Source: Yinghuangia soli (GTDB lineage Bacteria; Actinomycetota; Actinomycetes; Streptomycetales; Streptomycetaceae). From it: a stretch of DNA of 64,000 nt. Positions 24,089 through 32,887 of the stretch are shown piece by piece. Within the stretch, counting starts at the first letter, position 1. Each line of letters opens with the position of its first letter. A program made the translations under genes and the position numbers. Below the pieces are notes generated by a model. That model was given only the letters and a program-made list of their open reading frames with translations, was not told where the DNA came from and did no database searches. The stretch lies in assembly GCF_021502675.1 (NCBI RefSeq), contig NZ_JAKFHA010000008.1:35644-99643 (forward strand), given 5' to 3'.

Positions 24089-25207
24089 TCAGGCTTTTGC
24101 GGACTCCGGTGCGCGGGCGGCCGGCTCCGCCGAGCCCTTCACGGCGTTCAGGACGGCCTGGCCCTGCTGGTCGACGAACCTGGTGAAGAGCTGCTGGGAG
24201 TATCCGAAGATGATCGCCCACGCAATGATCTGCGCGGACGAGTCGAGCGCGGTCAGCCCGGGCACGAACCCGCCGCGCATGAGCAGCAGGCCCAGCGTCG
24301 CGGTCAGGGCCCCGGTCGGCAGCTTGAGCACCGCGAGCGCGACCGGTACGTCGTAGGGAAGCGCGGTGCCGCGGATGTGGCGCAGTGCCGCGGCCGCGGA
24401 GACGGACGCCGCCACGAGGCCGGCCAGGGCGACGACCAGGTAGTCCGCGGTCCGGGCCACCGCGGCGATCTCCTGGGTATCGGGGCGCTGCTCCTGCGGG
24501 GCCGCGTTGTTGGTCGGGCAGACGACCTCGTACGAGGAATTGGCCTCCGGTGCGAAGCACAGCGGCACCGTCTCCGGCCACGTCATCCCGAAGAAGAGGA
24601 CCAGCCCCGCCACCACCGCGAGCGCGAAGCTGACGAACTTCACGATGCGCACGAAGCTGCGTACGCGCAGCGTCTCCTTCTGCAGCAACCGCCGTGCCAG
24701 GCCCACCGTTTCGGCGAGGAAGTAGCGTTGGACCGGGCTGATCTCGTGGGTTTCCTTGACCTCTTTGACGATGTCGGCCATCTCCCGGCGACGCTGGTCG
24801 GTCTCCGGGAGATGCTCTTCGACGAGCGCGGTCATGTGCGGCAGCATCGCCTCGACGTCGTCCGCCGGAGCCAGCCAGACCATCAGGTTCATGGCCGCAT
24901 CGACGTGCGACTGCGCGACGGCGAGGTGGGCCGCGCGGCGGAGCGCGGGATGCTTGTCGTGGGAGAGGACCTGGGTCGCCATGTCCAGTTCCTCGGCGGC
25001 GCGCATGGCGTATCCCGAGGCGACGGGTCTGCGGTCGGGATTGTTGCGGGCGAGGAGTTCGACCGCATCGAGCATGGCGCGCAGCTCGGTGATGCGGGCG
25101 CACAGCGCCTCTTTCTGTTCCCAGGGGCCCCGTTCGTTGCGCGAGCTCCGCGGGTTCGGCTCGGGTGGATCGTCGGTGCCGACATCGTGCTCATGATCAT
25201 CGGTCAT
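24089..25207 (-). CDS. Unknown membrane protein with helical N-terminal domain
   Basis: 372 residues, function not recognised. Residues 1-170 are a charged, helical cytoplasmic region (REMADIVKEVKETHEISPVQ and AVAQSHVDAAMNLMVWLAPA). Four membrane helices follow: IVKFVSFALAVVAGLVLFFG, YLVVALAGLVAASVSAAAAL, VALAVLKLPTGALTATLGLL and SAQIIAWAIIFGYSQQLFTR, the last running into RFVDQQGQAVLNAVKGS. Cysteines sit in the loop after helix 1. ATG 25207 is used; a GTG at 25228 is an equally open alternative because neither has a strong ribosome site. Alone on its strand, divergent from the molybdopterin oxidoreductase gene. Confidence 0.75.
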   Translation of the reverse strand: MTDDHEHDVGTDDPPEPNPRSSRNERGPWEQKEALCARITELRAMLDAVELLARNNPDRRPVASGYAMRAAEELDMATQVLSHDKHPALRRAAHLAVAQSHVDAAMNLMVWLAPADDVEAMLPHMTALVEEHLPETDQRRREMADIVKEVKETHEISPVQRYFLAETVGLARRLLQKETLRVRSFVRIVKFVSFALAVVAGLVLFFGMTWPETVPLCFAPEANSSYEVVCPTNNAAPQEQRPDTQEIAAVARTADYLVVALAGLVAASVSAAAALRHIRGTALPYDVPVALAVLKLPTGALTATLGLLLMRGGFVPGLTALDSSAQIIAWAIIFGYSQQLFTRFVDQQGQAVLNAVKGSAEPAARAPESAKA

Positions 25208-25444
25208 GGGTCGACTATCCGAGACCACGCAGGAAATTCGGCGGTGCTCTCATGTGAGCGCCGCGACTTCACCCGTATGGCTGCACCCGTTATGGCGCGG
25301 CCGGCTTTGCGGCCGGGCCGTGGCCGCGTCCACGCCATGTCTGTGGCCGCCCACTGTCGCGGTGCCGGGGCCTGTCGGAGGTTGCTACTCGTGGGTATGC
25401 TCGCGCTTGCTGGGCGTCGGCGTGGACGCCCCGGGGAGGCCACC

Positions 25445-27652
25445 ATGTCCACCGCCCTGCGTATCTGCCCGTTGTGCGAAGCGACTTGCGGGCTCACCCT
25501 CACCATTGATGCGGGCCGGGTCACCGGTGCCCGCGGGGATCGCGACGACGTCTTCAGCCAGGGCTTCATCTGCCCCAAGGGCGCTGCGTTCCCGCAGGTG
25601 GATGCCGACCCCGACCGGCTGGCCGGGCCGCTCGTCCGGGAGAACGGGCAGCTGCGCGAGGCCAGTTGGGAAGAAGCATTCGAGGTGATCGCGGCCCGGA
25701 TCCGGCCGCTGATCGAGGCGCACGGCGCGGACGCGGTCGCCATCGTGCTCGGCAATCCCAACGTCCACACGGTCGCCGGCGCGCTTTATCCGCCACTGCT
25801 CATCCGCGGCGCGGGCACGCGCAACATCTACTCCGCGTCCACGCTCGACCAGATGCCCAAGCACGTCTCCTGCGGGCTGCTGTTCGGTGATGCGTTCGCC
25901 ATCCCGGTGCCGGACCTGGACCGCACCGACCATCTGCTGATGCTCGGCGCCAACCCCCTGGAATCCAACGGGAGTCTGTGCACCGCGCCGGACTTCCCCG
26001 GGCGCCTCAAGGCACTGCGCGCCCGCGGCGGCACGCTCACGGTCGTCGACCCGCGCCGCACCCGCACCGCCCGGCTCGCCGACCGGCACCTCGCCATCCG
26101 GCCCGGCACCGACGCGCTCTTCCTCGCCGCGCTCGTCCACACGCTGTTCGCCGAGGACCTCGCACGGCCCGGCGGCCTCGCCGCGCATGTCGAGGGGATC
26201 GAGGAAGTCCGCAAGGCCGTCCAGGAGTTCAGCCCCGAAGCGGTGGCCGCGGCGTGCGACCTGGACGCCGAGGACATCCGCGGCACCGCCCGCGAGCTCG
26301 CCGCCGCCCGCACCGCGGCCGTGTACGGGCGCATGGGCGCCTCGACCGTCGCGTACGGGACGCTGGGCAGCTGGCTGGTCGACGTCCTCAACATCCTCAC
26401 CGGCAACCTGGACCGGCCCGGCGGCGCGCTCTTCCCGCTGTCCGCCACCGCCCCCGCGCCTCGCAAGGCCGCGCCCGGCAAGGGCTTCGCGCTGGGCCGC
26501 TGGCACAGCCGCGTCTCCGGGCACCCCGAGGCCAAGGGCGAGCTGCCGCTGGCCGCGCTCGCCGAGGAGATCGACGTGCCCGGCGACGGCCGCGTCCGCG
26601 CGGTGATCACCGTGGCCGCCAACCCCGTGCTGTCCGCCCCGAATGGGGACCGGCTCGACGCGGCTCTGGCGTCCCTCGACTTCATGGTGTCCGTCGACCC
26701 CTACCTCAACGAGACCACTCGGCATGCGGACGTCGTCCTGCCCCCGCCGCCGCCCTCGCAGAGCGCGCACTTCGACTTCGCGTTCAACGCTTTCGCGGTC
26801 CGCAACCAGGTCCGCTACACCCCGGCCGCGCTCCCGCTCGGGCCCGGGCGCATGGACGAGTGCGAGATCCACGCCCGGCTCGTCCTGGCCGTCTCGGGAA
26901 TGCACGGCGCCCCGCCCTCGGCCGTCGACGACCTCGCCGTCGACACCACGCTCGCCAAGGCCGTCGCCGACCCCCAGTCGCCCGTGCACGGCGCGGACCC
27001 CAAGGCCGTCGCCGCCGGGCTGACCGGGACGACCGGGCCGGAACGCCGCCTGGACATGATGCTCCGGCTCGGCCCGTACGGCCTCACCCTCGACGCCCTG
27101 CGGGCCGCCCCGCACGGCATCGACCTCGGCCCGCTGGAGCCCCGGCTGCCCGGCCTCCTCAAGACCCGCAGCGGCCGCATCGAGCTGCTCCCGGCACCCG
27201 TCGAAGCCGACCTGCCCCGGCTGCGCGCCGCCCTGACCGAGGCCCCGGACCCGGACACCCTCCAGCTGGTCGGGCGCCGCCACCTGCGCTCCAACAACAG
27301 CTGGATGCACAACATCCCGGCCCTGGCCGGCGGCTCCAACCGCTGCACGCTCCAGGTCCACCCGGACGACGCGGCCCGCCTGGGCCTGGTGGCCGGCCGC
27401 CCGGCCCGGATCACCGGGGAGGGCGGCACGCTGGAGGCCGAGGTCGAGGTGACCGACGCGATGCGCCCGGGCGTGGTCAGCCTCCCGCACGGCTGGGGCC
27501 ACGACCGCCCCGGCACCAGGCTCGGGGTGGCCGCGGAGCACCCCGGGGTCAACGTGAACCAGCTGCTGGACGGCTCGCGCCTCGACCCGCTCTCCGGCAC
27601 CGCGGTGCTCAACGGCTTCCCGGTGCGGGTCGCCGCAGCCGTGGCGACCTGA
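25445..27652 (+). CDS. Molybdopterin oxidoreductase (MopB family)
   Basis: 735 residues, a bis-MGD oxidoreductase of the nitrate reductase/formate dehydrogenase superfamily. The 4Fe-4S motif is at the N-terminus: ICPLCEATCGLTLT, with the fourth Cys in GFICPKGAAFP. Next come the molybdopterin domains (LMLGANPLESNGSL, VVDPRRTRTARLAD, NILTGNLDRPGGALF, SVDPYLNETTRHADVVLPPP) and the C-terminal dinucleotide-binding domain (GRRHLRSNNSWMHN, LQVHPDDAARLGL, VVSLPHGWGHDRPG). I see neither a Cys nor a Sec codon as an obvious Mo ligand near SASTLDQMPKH. ATG 25445 follows GGGGAGG at good spacing. No small subunit or quinol partner is adjacent, so it is probably soluble and cytoplasmic. Substrate unknown. 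Confidence 0.9.
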   Translation: MSTALRICPLCEATCGLTLTIDAGRVTGARGDRDDVFSQGFICPKGAAFPQVDADPDRLAGPLVRENGQLREASWEEAFEVIAARIRPLIEAHGADAVAIVLGNPNVHTVAGALYPPLLIRGAGTRNIYSASTLDQMPKHVSCGLLFGDAFAIPVPDLDRTDHLLMLGANPLESNGSLCTAPDFPGRLKALRARGGTLTVVDPRRTRTARLADRHLAIRPGTDALFLAALVHTLFAEDLARPGGLAAHVEGIEEVRKAVQEFSPEAVAAACDLDAEDIRGTARELAAARTAAVYGRMGASTVAYGTLGSWLVDVLNILTGNLDRPGGALFPLSATAPAPRKAAPGKGFALGRWHSRVSGHPEAKGELPLAALAEEIDVPGDGRVRAVITVAANPVLSAPNGDRLDAALASLDFMVSVDPYLNETTRHADVVLPPPPPSQSAHFDFAFNAFAVRNQVRYTPAALPLGPGRMDECEIHARLVLAVSGMHGAPPSAVDDLAVDTTLAKAVADPQSPVHGADPKAVAAGLTGTTGPERRLDMMLRLGPYGLTLDALRAAPHGIDLGPLEPRLPGLLKTRSGRIELLPAPVEADLPRLRAALTEAPDPDTLQLVGRRHLRSNNSWMHNIPALAGGSNRCTLQVHPDDAARLGLVAGRPARITGEGGTLEAEVEVTDAMRPGVVSLPHGWGHDRPGTRLGVAAEHPGVNVNQLLDGSRLDPLSGTAVLNGFPVRVAAAVAT

Positions 27653-27671
27653 GCCGCACCGGTCGCAGGCG

Positions 27672-27980
27672 TCAGTCGGCGACCCGGCTGCGCGACTCGT
27701 AGACGACGTCCTGGTACTCGGGATGCCGGGCCAGCCAGCCGCCGTAAAAGGGGCAGGTCGGCAGCACCCCGAGCGCGTCCTGCCGGGCCTGGTCGAGCGA
27801 CGCCCGGACCAGGGCGCTGCCGACCCCGCGGCCCTCGAAGCGCTCGTCGACCTCGGTGTGCACGAAAGCGATGATGTCGCCGCCCCGGATGTACTGCGCG
27901 AAGCCGGCGAGCTCGCCGCCGATCCGGGCCTCGTAGCGGCTCTCGGCGGGGTTGTCGACGACGTCGACGGTGTCGCTCAT
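27672..27980 (-). CDS. Small GNAT-like N-acetyltransferase (YjdJ type)
   Basis: 102 residues. A compact GNAT domain of the YjdJ/Gtn-like class: VVDNPAESRYEARIGGELAG, then IIAFVHTEVDERFEGRGVGSALVRASLDQA, where RGVGSALV is the acetyl-CoA pyrophosphate loop, and the C-terminal CPFYGGWLARHPEYQDVV typical of this short family. ATG 27980 has GGAGGG five bases upstream. It probably acetylates a small molecule or protein amine. Divergent from the nitrate reductase fusion; the two promoters share the 215-bp spacer. Confidence 0.88.
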   Translation of the reverse strand: MSDTVDVVDNPAESRYEARIGGELAGFAQYIRGGDIIAFVHTEVDERFEGRGVGSALVRASLDQARQDALGVLPTCPFYGGWLARHPEYQDVVYESRSRVAD

Positions 27981-28103
27981 GGAAACCCTCCTGCTGTCTC
28001 GGCCGTGGTCTCGTCCGCGGCCGGGTACCCGGTGCCCCGGGCACACAACCGCGTACCGCCGCCCGCGGATCTCACAGGTCCGGAGCGGAGATGTCGGACG
28101 GGC

Positions 28104-28142
28104 GTAAACACCCAAGATCCGTCCGTGTGACGTGGGCGTAAC
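28104..28142 (+). promoter_or_regulatory. GlnR-like box before the nitrate reductase fusion
   Basis: GTGAC-N6-GTAAC (28127-28142) fits the a/b half-sites of actinobacterial GlnR boxes, and 22 bp before it on the same phase is TAAAC. A TAGGTT -10 candidate follows at 28153-28158. GlnR activates nitrate assimilation in Streptomyces, which suits the gene; the match is partial. Confidence 0.45.
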
Positions 28143-28195
28143 CGGGACGTCCTAGGTTCGAAGCGCGCAGACCGGACAGATCGAGGGGGATCCGC

Positions 28196-31100
28196 GTGGC
28201 GGCACAACCGACCGAGCAGGTCCGCACCGCCTGCTCGTACTGCGGCGTCGGCTGCGGCATGGTCCTCGACATCGGCATGGGCCCCGACGGGCGCCGGACC
28301 GTCCTCAAGGCCTCCGGCGACAAGACTCACCCCGCGAACCTCGGCCGCCTGTGCACCAAGGGCGCCACCACCGCCGACATGCTGGCCGCCCCCGGCCGGC
28401 TGGCCACCGCACTGGTCCGCCCGGAGCGGGGCGCCGAGGCCGTCCCCGCGGGCGTCGACGCCGCGGTCGCCGTGACCGCCCGTCGGCTGCGCGCGATCGT
28501 CGACGAGCACGGCCCGGACGCGGTCGCGCTGTATGTCTCCGGGCAGATGACCCTGGAGGCCCAGTACCTGGCCAACAAGCTCGCCAAGGGCTTCCTGGGC
28601 ACGAACCAGATCGAGTCCAATTCGCGGCTGTGCATGGCCAGCGCGGGGACCGGCTACAAGCTGTCGCTCGGTGCGGACGGCCCGCCCGGCTCGTACGACG
28701 ACCTCGACAAGGCCGACCTCTTCCTGGTCATCGGCTCCAACATGGCCGACTGCCACCCCATCCTCTTCCTGCGCATGATGGACCGCGTCAAGGCCGGCGC
28801 GAAGCTGATCGTCGTCGACCCGCGCCGCACCGCGACCGCCGCCAAAGCGGACCTCTTCCTCCAGATCCGGCCCGGCACCGACCTCGCGCTGCTCAACGGC
28901 CTGCTGCACCTGCTGCACGCCGCCGGGCACACCGACGCCGGCTTCATCGCCGAGCACACCGAGGGCTGGGACGCGATGCCCGGGTTCCTCGCCGACTACG
29001 CCCCGGACGCGGTGGCCGCCCTCACCGGCATCCCCGAAGCGGACATCCGCACCGCCGCCGCGTGGATCGGCGCTGCGGGGGAGTGGACGAGCTGCTGGAC
29101 CATGGGCCTCAACCAGAGCACCCACGGCACCTGGAACACCAACGCCCTGGTCAACCTGCACCTCGCCACCGGCGCGATATGCCGCCCGGGCAGCGGCCCC
29201 TTCTCGCTGACCGGCCAGCCGAACGCCATGGGCGGCCGCGAGATGGGCTACATGGGCCCGGGCCTCCCCGGCCAGCGCTCGGTCCTGGCCGCCGACGACC
29301 GGGCGTTCGCCGAGGAGCTGTGGGGCCTGCCCGCGGGCACCATCCGCGAGGACGGCAGCGGCCAGGGCACCGTCGACATGTTCCGGCGCATGGCCGACGG
29401 TGAGATCAAGGCCTGCTGGATCATCTGCACCAACCCGGTCGCCTCGGTGGCCAACCGCCGCAACGTCATCGAGGGTCTCGAAGCCGCCGAATTCGTGGTC
29501 GTCCAGGACGTGTTCGCGGATACTGAGACCAACGCGTACGCCGACGTCATCCTGCCCGGCGCGCTGTGGACCGAGACCGACGGCGTCCTGGTCAACAGCG
29601 AACGCAACCTCACCCTCGCCCGCCAAGCCGTCGACCCGCCCGGCGAGGCGACCGCCGACTGGCGGCTCATCGCCCGGGTGGCCTGCGCGATGGGCTACGA
29701 AGAGGCCTTCTCCTACGGCAGCGCCGAGGAGATCTTCGAGGAGATCAAGCAGGCCTGGAACCCCAAGTCCGGCTACGACCTGCGCGGCGTGACCTACGAC
29801 CGGCTGCGCGAGACTCCCGTGCAGTGGCCCGCGCCCGACGCGGACGGCCCGGCCCGCAACCCCATCCGGTACGTCGGCGATGACGGCCGCCCGGTCTTCC
29901 CGACCCCGAGCGGCCGGGCAGTGTTCCACCCCCGACCGCATCTCGCCCCCGCCGAAATGCCGGACGATGCCTTCCCGTTCGTGCTCAACACCGGCCGCCT
30001 GCAGCACCAGTGGCACACCCTCACCAAGACCGGCAAGGTCGGCAAACTCAACAAACTGAACCCGGCCCCCTTCGTCGAGATCCACCCGGACGACGCCCGC
30101 TCCCTCGGCATCGCCGACGGCGACCCGGTCGAGGTGGCCTCGCGGCGCGGCCGGGCGGTGCTGCCCGCGGCGGTGAGCGACCGGGTGCTGCCCGGCTGCT
30201 GCTTCGCGCCCTTCCACTGGAACGACCTGTTCGGCGAGTACCTGAGCGTCAACGCGGTGACGAACGACGCGGTCGACCCGCTCTCCTTCCAACCCGAGCT
30301 CAAGGTCTGCGCGGTGTCGCTGGCGAAGGTCGCGGCCCCCACCCCGGTGCCGGACGCGCCCGCGGACGAACTCCCGGACGCCGGCACCGCCCCGGACGCC
30401 TTCGCGGCCGCCTTCCCCGACCCTTTCGCGATGCCTGCGGACGGCAGCCCCGAAGCCGCCGCCGCCCGGATCTTCGGCCTGGCCCCGGCCCCGCGGCCCG
30501 AACTGGGCGATGCGGGCCGCCGCTACCTCGCCGGCTTCCTGGCCGGAGTCGCGGCCGGGGCACCGGGCGTCCCGGTGATCCCGCGCAGCGCCCCCTTCAC
30601 CGAGGAGCAGGCCCAGTGGGTGGACGGCGTGCTCGCGGGTCTCTACTCGCGGGACCCCGGCCACCGCCCCGCACCGGGCACCGGCCGCGACCCCGGGCGC
30701 GGACCCGGTACGCCCGGCAGTGGCGCCGCACCCGCGGATCCGGCTCCGGCCCCGGCTTCCGTCCTGACCGCTGCCGCGCCCGGCAGCGACGTCACCGTCT
30801 TGTGGGCCTCGCAGACCGGCAACGCCGAGGACTTCGCCAACGCCACCGCGGCCCGCCTCACCGCCGCCGGGCACCGCGTCACCCTCGAGGACATGGACAC
30901 CGCCGACCCGGAGGCCCTCCCCGCGGGCGACCTCCTGCTGATCACCAGCACCTTCGGGGACGGCGACGCCCCCGACAACGGCGCCGGTTTCTGGTCGGCC
31001 CTGGCCGGCAGCGAGATCGCCGGGCTGGCCGACGTCCGGTACGCGGTCCTGGCGTTCGGGGATTCCTCGTACGACGACTTCTGCGGCCACGGCCGGCGGC

Positions 31101-32479
31101 TCGACGAGCGCATGGCGCAGCAGGGCGCGGTCCGCCTCACCGACCGCGTCGACTGCGAACCCGACTACGAACCGGACGCCGCGGCATGGCTGGACCGCGT
31201 CGTCACCGCCCTCGCCGAGCCCGCGCCCGCCCCGCTGCCCGCGCTCGCCGCCGGGCCGGCGTCCGCTCCCGCACCGGCTGCCCCGCGCTGGATCTCTTCC
31301 CTGATCCCGAGCGCCCCAGCCCCTGCACCAGCCGGCCTCGGCACCGAAACCGGCGTCGCGAAGCCGGTGCCGGCGATGGCCCGCCTGACCGGCAACCGGC
31401 TGCTCAGCCTCCCCGGCGCCGGCAAGGAGGTCCGCCGCTTCGCCTTCGACCTCGGCAGCCTCCCCGGCGCGCCCTCCTACCAGGCCGGCGACGTCCTCGC
31501 CGTCCACCCGTCCAACTGCCCCGACCTGGTAGCCGAATGGCTCGCCGCGACCGGCCTCGACAGCGGCACCGAGGTCGACGTCCCCGGCATCGGCCCGGTC
31601 GCCTTCGGCACCGCGCTCCACCGCCACCTCGACATCACCCGCATCACCGGCGACCTGCTGCGCTTCACCGCGGAACGCAGCGGCGCCCGCGAACTCCGCG
31701 ACATCCTGCGCGGCGACGCCAAGACCCGCCTGGCGCAGTGGTCGTGGGGCCGCCAAGCGGTCGACGTGGTGGCCGAGCACGCGGTCCGGGCCACCGCACA
31801 GGACTGGACGGGCGTCCTCAAGCGCCTGCAGCCGCGCCGCTACTCGATATCGTCCAGTCCGCTCGCGGACCCGCGCGAAGTCGCCCTCACCGTCTCGGTC
31901 GTCCGCTACGAGAACGCCGCGGGCCGCCCCCGCAAGGGCGTCTGCTCGGCCTTCCTCGCCGACGCGGCGCCCGGCACCCCGATCCCGGTCCACGTCCAGC
32001 GCGCCCCGCACTTCCGCCCGCCCGCCGACCCGGCCACCCCGATGGTCATGGTCGGCCCCGGCACCGGCATCGCGCCCTTCCTCGGCTTCCTCGGCGAACG
32101 CCGCGCGCTCGGCCACCGCGCCCCGAACTGGCTCTTCTTCGGCGAGCAGCACCGGGCCACCGACTTCTACTACGAGGACGAGCTGGACGCCTTCCGCCGC
32201 GACGGCACCCTCGCCCGCCTCGACACCGCCTTCTCCCGCGACCAGCGCGCCAAGATCTACGTGCAGGACCGCATGCGCGAGAACGGCTCGCGGCTGTGGT
32301 CCTGGCTGCAGGACGGCGCGCACTTCTACGTCTGCGGCGACGCGTCCCGCATGGCGAAGGACGTCGACCAGGCGCTCCGCGACATCGCCGCCGTGCACGG
32401 CGGCCTGACCTCCGACGCCGCAGCCGCGTACGTCAAGCAACTCGCCGCCGACAAGCGCTACGTCCGCGACGTCTACTGA
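28196..32479 (+). CDS. Assimilatory nitrate reductase fused to a CysJ-type flavoprotein
   Basis: 1,427 residues, a natural fusion. Residues 1-700 are a NasA/NapA-like molybdoenzyme: Cys13, Cys16, Cys20 and Cys53 bind 4Fe-4S, and Cys146 in [10 protein letters not shown] is the expected Mo ligand of nitrate reductases. A linker with CysJ-like [20 protein letters not shown] (about 800) leads to a flavodoxin domain (about 865-1005, [15 protein letters not shown]) and an FAD/NADPH reductase domain (from about 1060: RRYSISSSP at about 1213, [18 protein letters not shown] at about 1285), ending RDVY like CysJ. It would pass electrons from NADPH through FAD and FMN to the iron-sulfur cluster and reduce nitrate to nitrite in one chain. 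GTG 28196 has GAGGGGGA upstream. No nitrite reductase is in this window. Confidence 0.92.
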   Translation: MAAQPTEQVRTACSYCGVGCGMVLDIGMGPDGRRTVLKASGDKTHPANLGRLCTKGATTADMLAAPGRLATALVRPERGAEAVPAGVDAAVAVTARRLRAIVDEHGPDAVALYVSGQMTLEAQYLANKLAKGFLGTNQIESNSRLCMASAGTGYKLSLGADGPPGSYDDLDKADLFLVIGSNMADCHPILFLRMMDRVKAGAKLIVVDPRRTATAAKADLFLQIRPGTDLALLNGLLHLLHAAGHTDAGFIAEHTEGWDAMPGFLADYAPDAVAALTGIPEADIRTAAAWIGAAGEWTSCWTMGLNQSTHGTWNTNALVNLHLATGAICRPGSGPFSLTGQPNAMGGREMGYMGPGLPGQRSVLAADDRAFAEELWGLPAGTIREDGSGQGTVDMFRRMADGEIKACWIICTNPVASVANRRNVIEGLEAAEFVVVQDVFADTETNAYADVILPGALWTETDGVLVNSERNLTLARQAVDPPGEATADWRLIARVACAMGYEEAFSYGSAEEIFEEIKQAWNPKSGYDLRGVTYDRLRETPVQWPAPDADGPARNPIRYVGDDGRPVFPTPSGRAVFHPRPHLAPAEMPDDAFPFVLNTGRLQHQWHTLTKTGKVGKLNKLNPAPFVEIHPDDARSLGIADGDPVEVASRRGRAVLPAAVSDRVLPGCCFAPFHWNDLFGEYLSVNAVTNDAVDPLSFQPELKVCAVSLAKVAAPTPVPDAPADELPDAGTAPDAFAAAFPDPFAMPADGSPEAAAARIFGLAPAPRPELGDAGRRYLAGFLAGVAAGAPGVPVIPRSAPFTEEQAQWVDGVLAGLYSRDPGHRPAPGTGRDPGRGPGTPGSGAAPADPAPAPASVLTAAAPGSDVTVLWASQTGNAEDFANATAARLTAAGHRVTLEDMDTADPEALPAGDLLLITSTFGDGDAPDNGAGFWSALAGSEIAGLADVRYAVLAFGDSSYDDFCGHGRRLDERMAQQGAVRLTDRVDCEPDYEPDAAAWLDRVVTALAEPAPAPLPALAAGPASAPAPAAPRWISSLIPSAPAPAPAGLGTETGVAKPVPAMARLTGNRLLSLPGAGKEVRRFAFDLGSLPGAPSYQAGDVLAVHPSNCPDLVAEWLAATGLDSGTEVDVPGIGPVAFGTALHRHLDITRITGDLLRFTAERSGARELRDILRGDAKTRLAQWSWGRQAVDVVAEHAVRATAQDWTGVLKRLQPRRYSISSSPLADPREVALTVSVVRYENAAGRPRKGVCSAFLADAAPGTPIPVHVQRAPHFRPPADPATPMVMVGPGTGIAPFLGFLGERRALGHRAPNWLFFGEQHRATDFYYEDELDAFRRDGTLARLDTAFSRDQRAKIYVQDRMRENGSRLWSWLQDGAHFYVCGDASRMAKDVDQALRDIAAVHGGLTSDAAAAYVKQLAADKRYVRDVY

Positions 32480-32547
32480 CCGCGCAGCCCGCCCCGGTTG
32501 ACAAAGAGTTCATGTGGGCGTTGCAACTACCTTGCGGGGAGCTCTTG

Positions 32548-32574
32548 TTGACCTTGGGGCCAGCCTCCTAGGCT
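32548..32574 (+). promoter_or_regulatory. Promoter of the leader-peptide operon
   Basis: TTGACC (32548-32553) and TAGGCT (32569-32574) 15 bp apart lie directly before the leader ATG at 32581, so transcription may start at or next to the ATG. Another TTGACA occurs at 32498-32503. Confidence 0.45.
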
Positions 32575-32580
32575 CGCAGA

Positions 32581-32661
32581 ATGCACCTTGACCTGTGCAG
32601 CCGCCGGCACGTGGACTACGGGCGCGTGCACAGCGCGCGCTGTTGCCGCCACTGCCGCTGA
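32581..32661 (+). CDS. Cys-rich leader peptide (attenuator)
   Basis: A 26-codon frame with the sequence start MHLDLCSRRHVDYGRV and end SARCCRHCR. It matches the actinobacterial leader-peptide pattern L-x-RRHVD-x-x-RV-x-S-x-x-CR found before sulfur-acquisition operons. Four cysteines (6, 21, 22, 25), three at the end, fit translation-dependent attenuation: ribosomes stall when Cys-tRNA is scarce and downstream expression rises. It precedes the importer gene by 226 bp that hold alternative hairpins. Too short for ordinary gene finding, but start, reading frame and position are all as expected. Confidence 0.85.
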   Translation: MHLDLCSRRHVDYGRVHSARCCRHCR

Positions 32662-32727
32662 GCCGGCCCGTGCGGGCGCTGCCGTCGAGCCGCCCGCGGT
32701 ATCTGCCGATTCCTGCTTTCGCCTGAC

Positions 32728-32861
32728 CGCGTCGGAGTCCCCGACGCGCCAGGTCCTGCCGTCCTGCCCGGCCTCGCGGTCCGCACCGGCATTGTCCGGC
32801 GGCCCGTCCCCTGGTCCGTTCCCCGGCCCGATCGCCTTCCCGGCTGCCGCCCGTGCGGCAG
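32728..32861 (+). promoter_or_regulatory. Hairpins between leader and importer gene
   Basis: Two perfect hairpins: CGCGTCGG/CCGACGCG (32728-32748) and CTGCCGC/GCGGCAG (32844-32861), the second 20 bases before the ribosome site of the binding protein. They could be the stem structures switched by ribosome stalling on the leader; no U-run follows, so translation control or Rho-dependent control is more likely than intrinsic termination. Confidence 0.4.
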
Positions 32862-32887
32862 TCCGCGCATGCTCACAGGAGCTCCCC

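Noticed and set aside
27977-32440. 1,487-codon open frame on the minus strand opposite the nitrate reductase fusion
   Set aside because: Val/Gly/Arg-rich mirror translation of a clear gene; no recognisable domain and no ribosome site.
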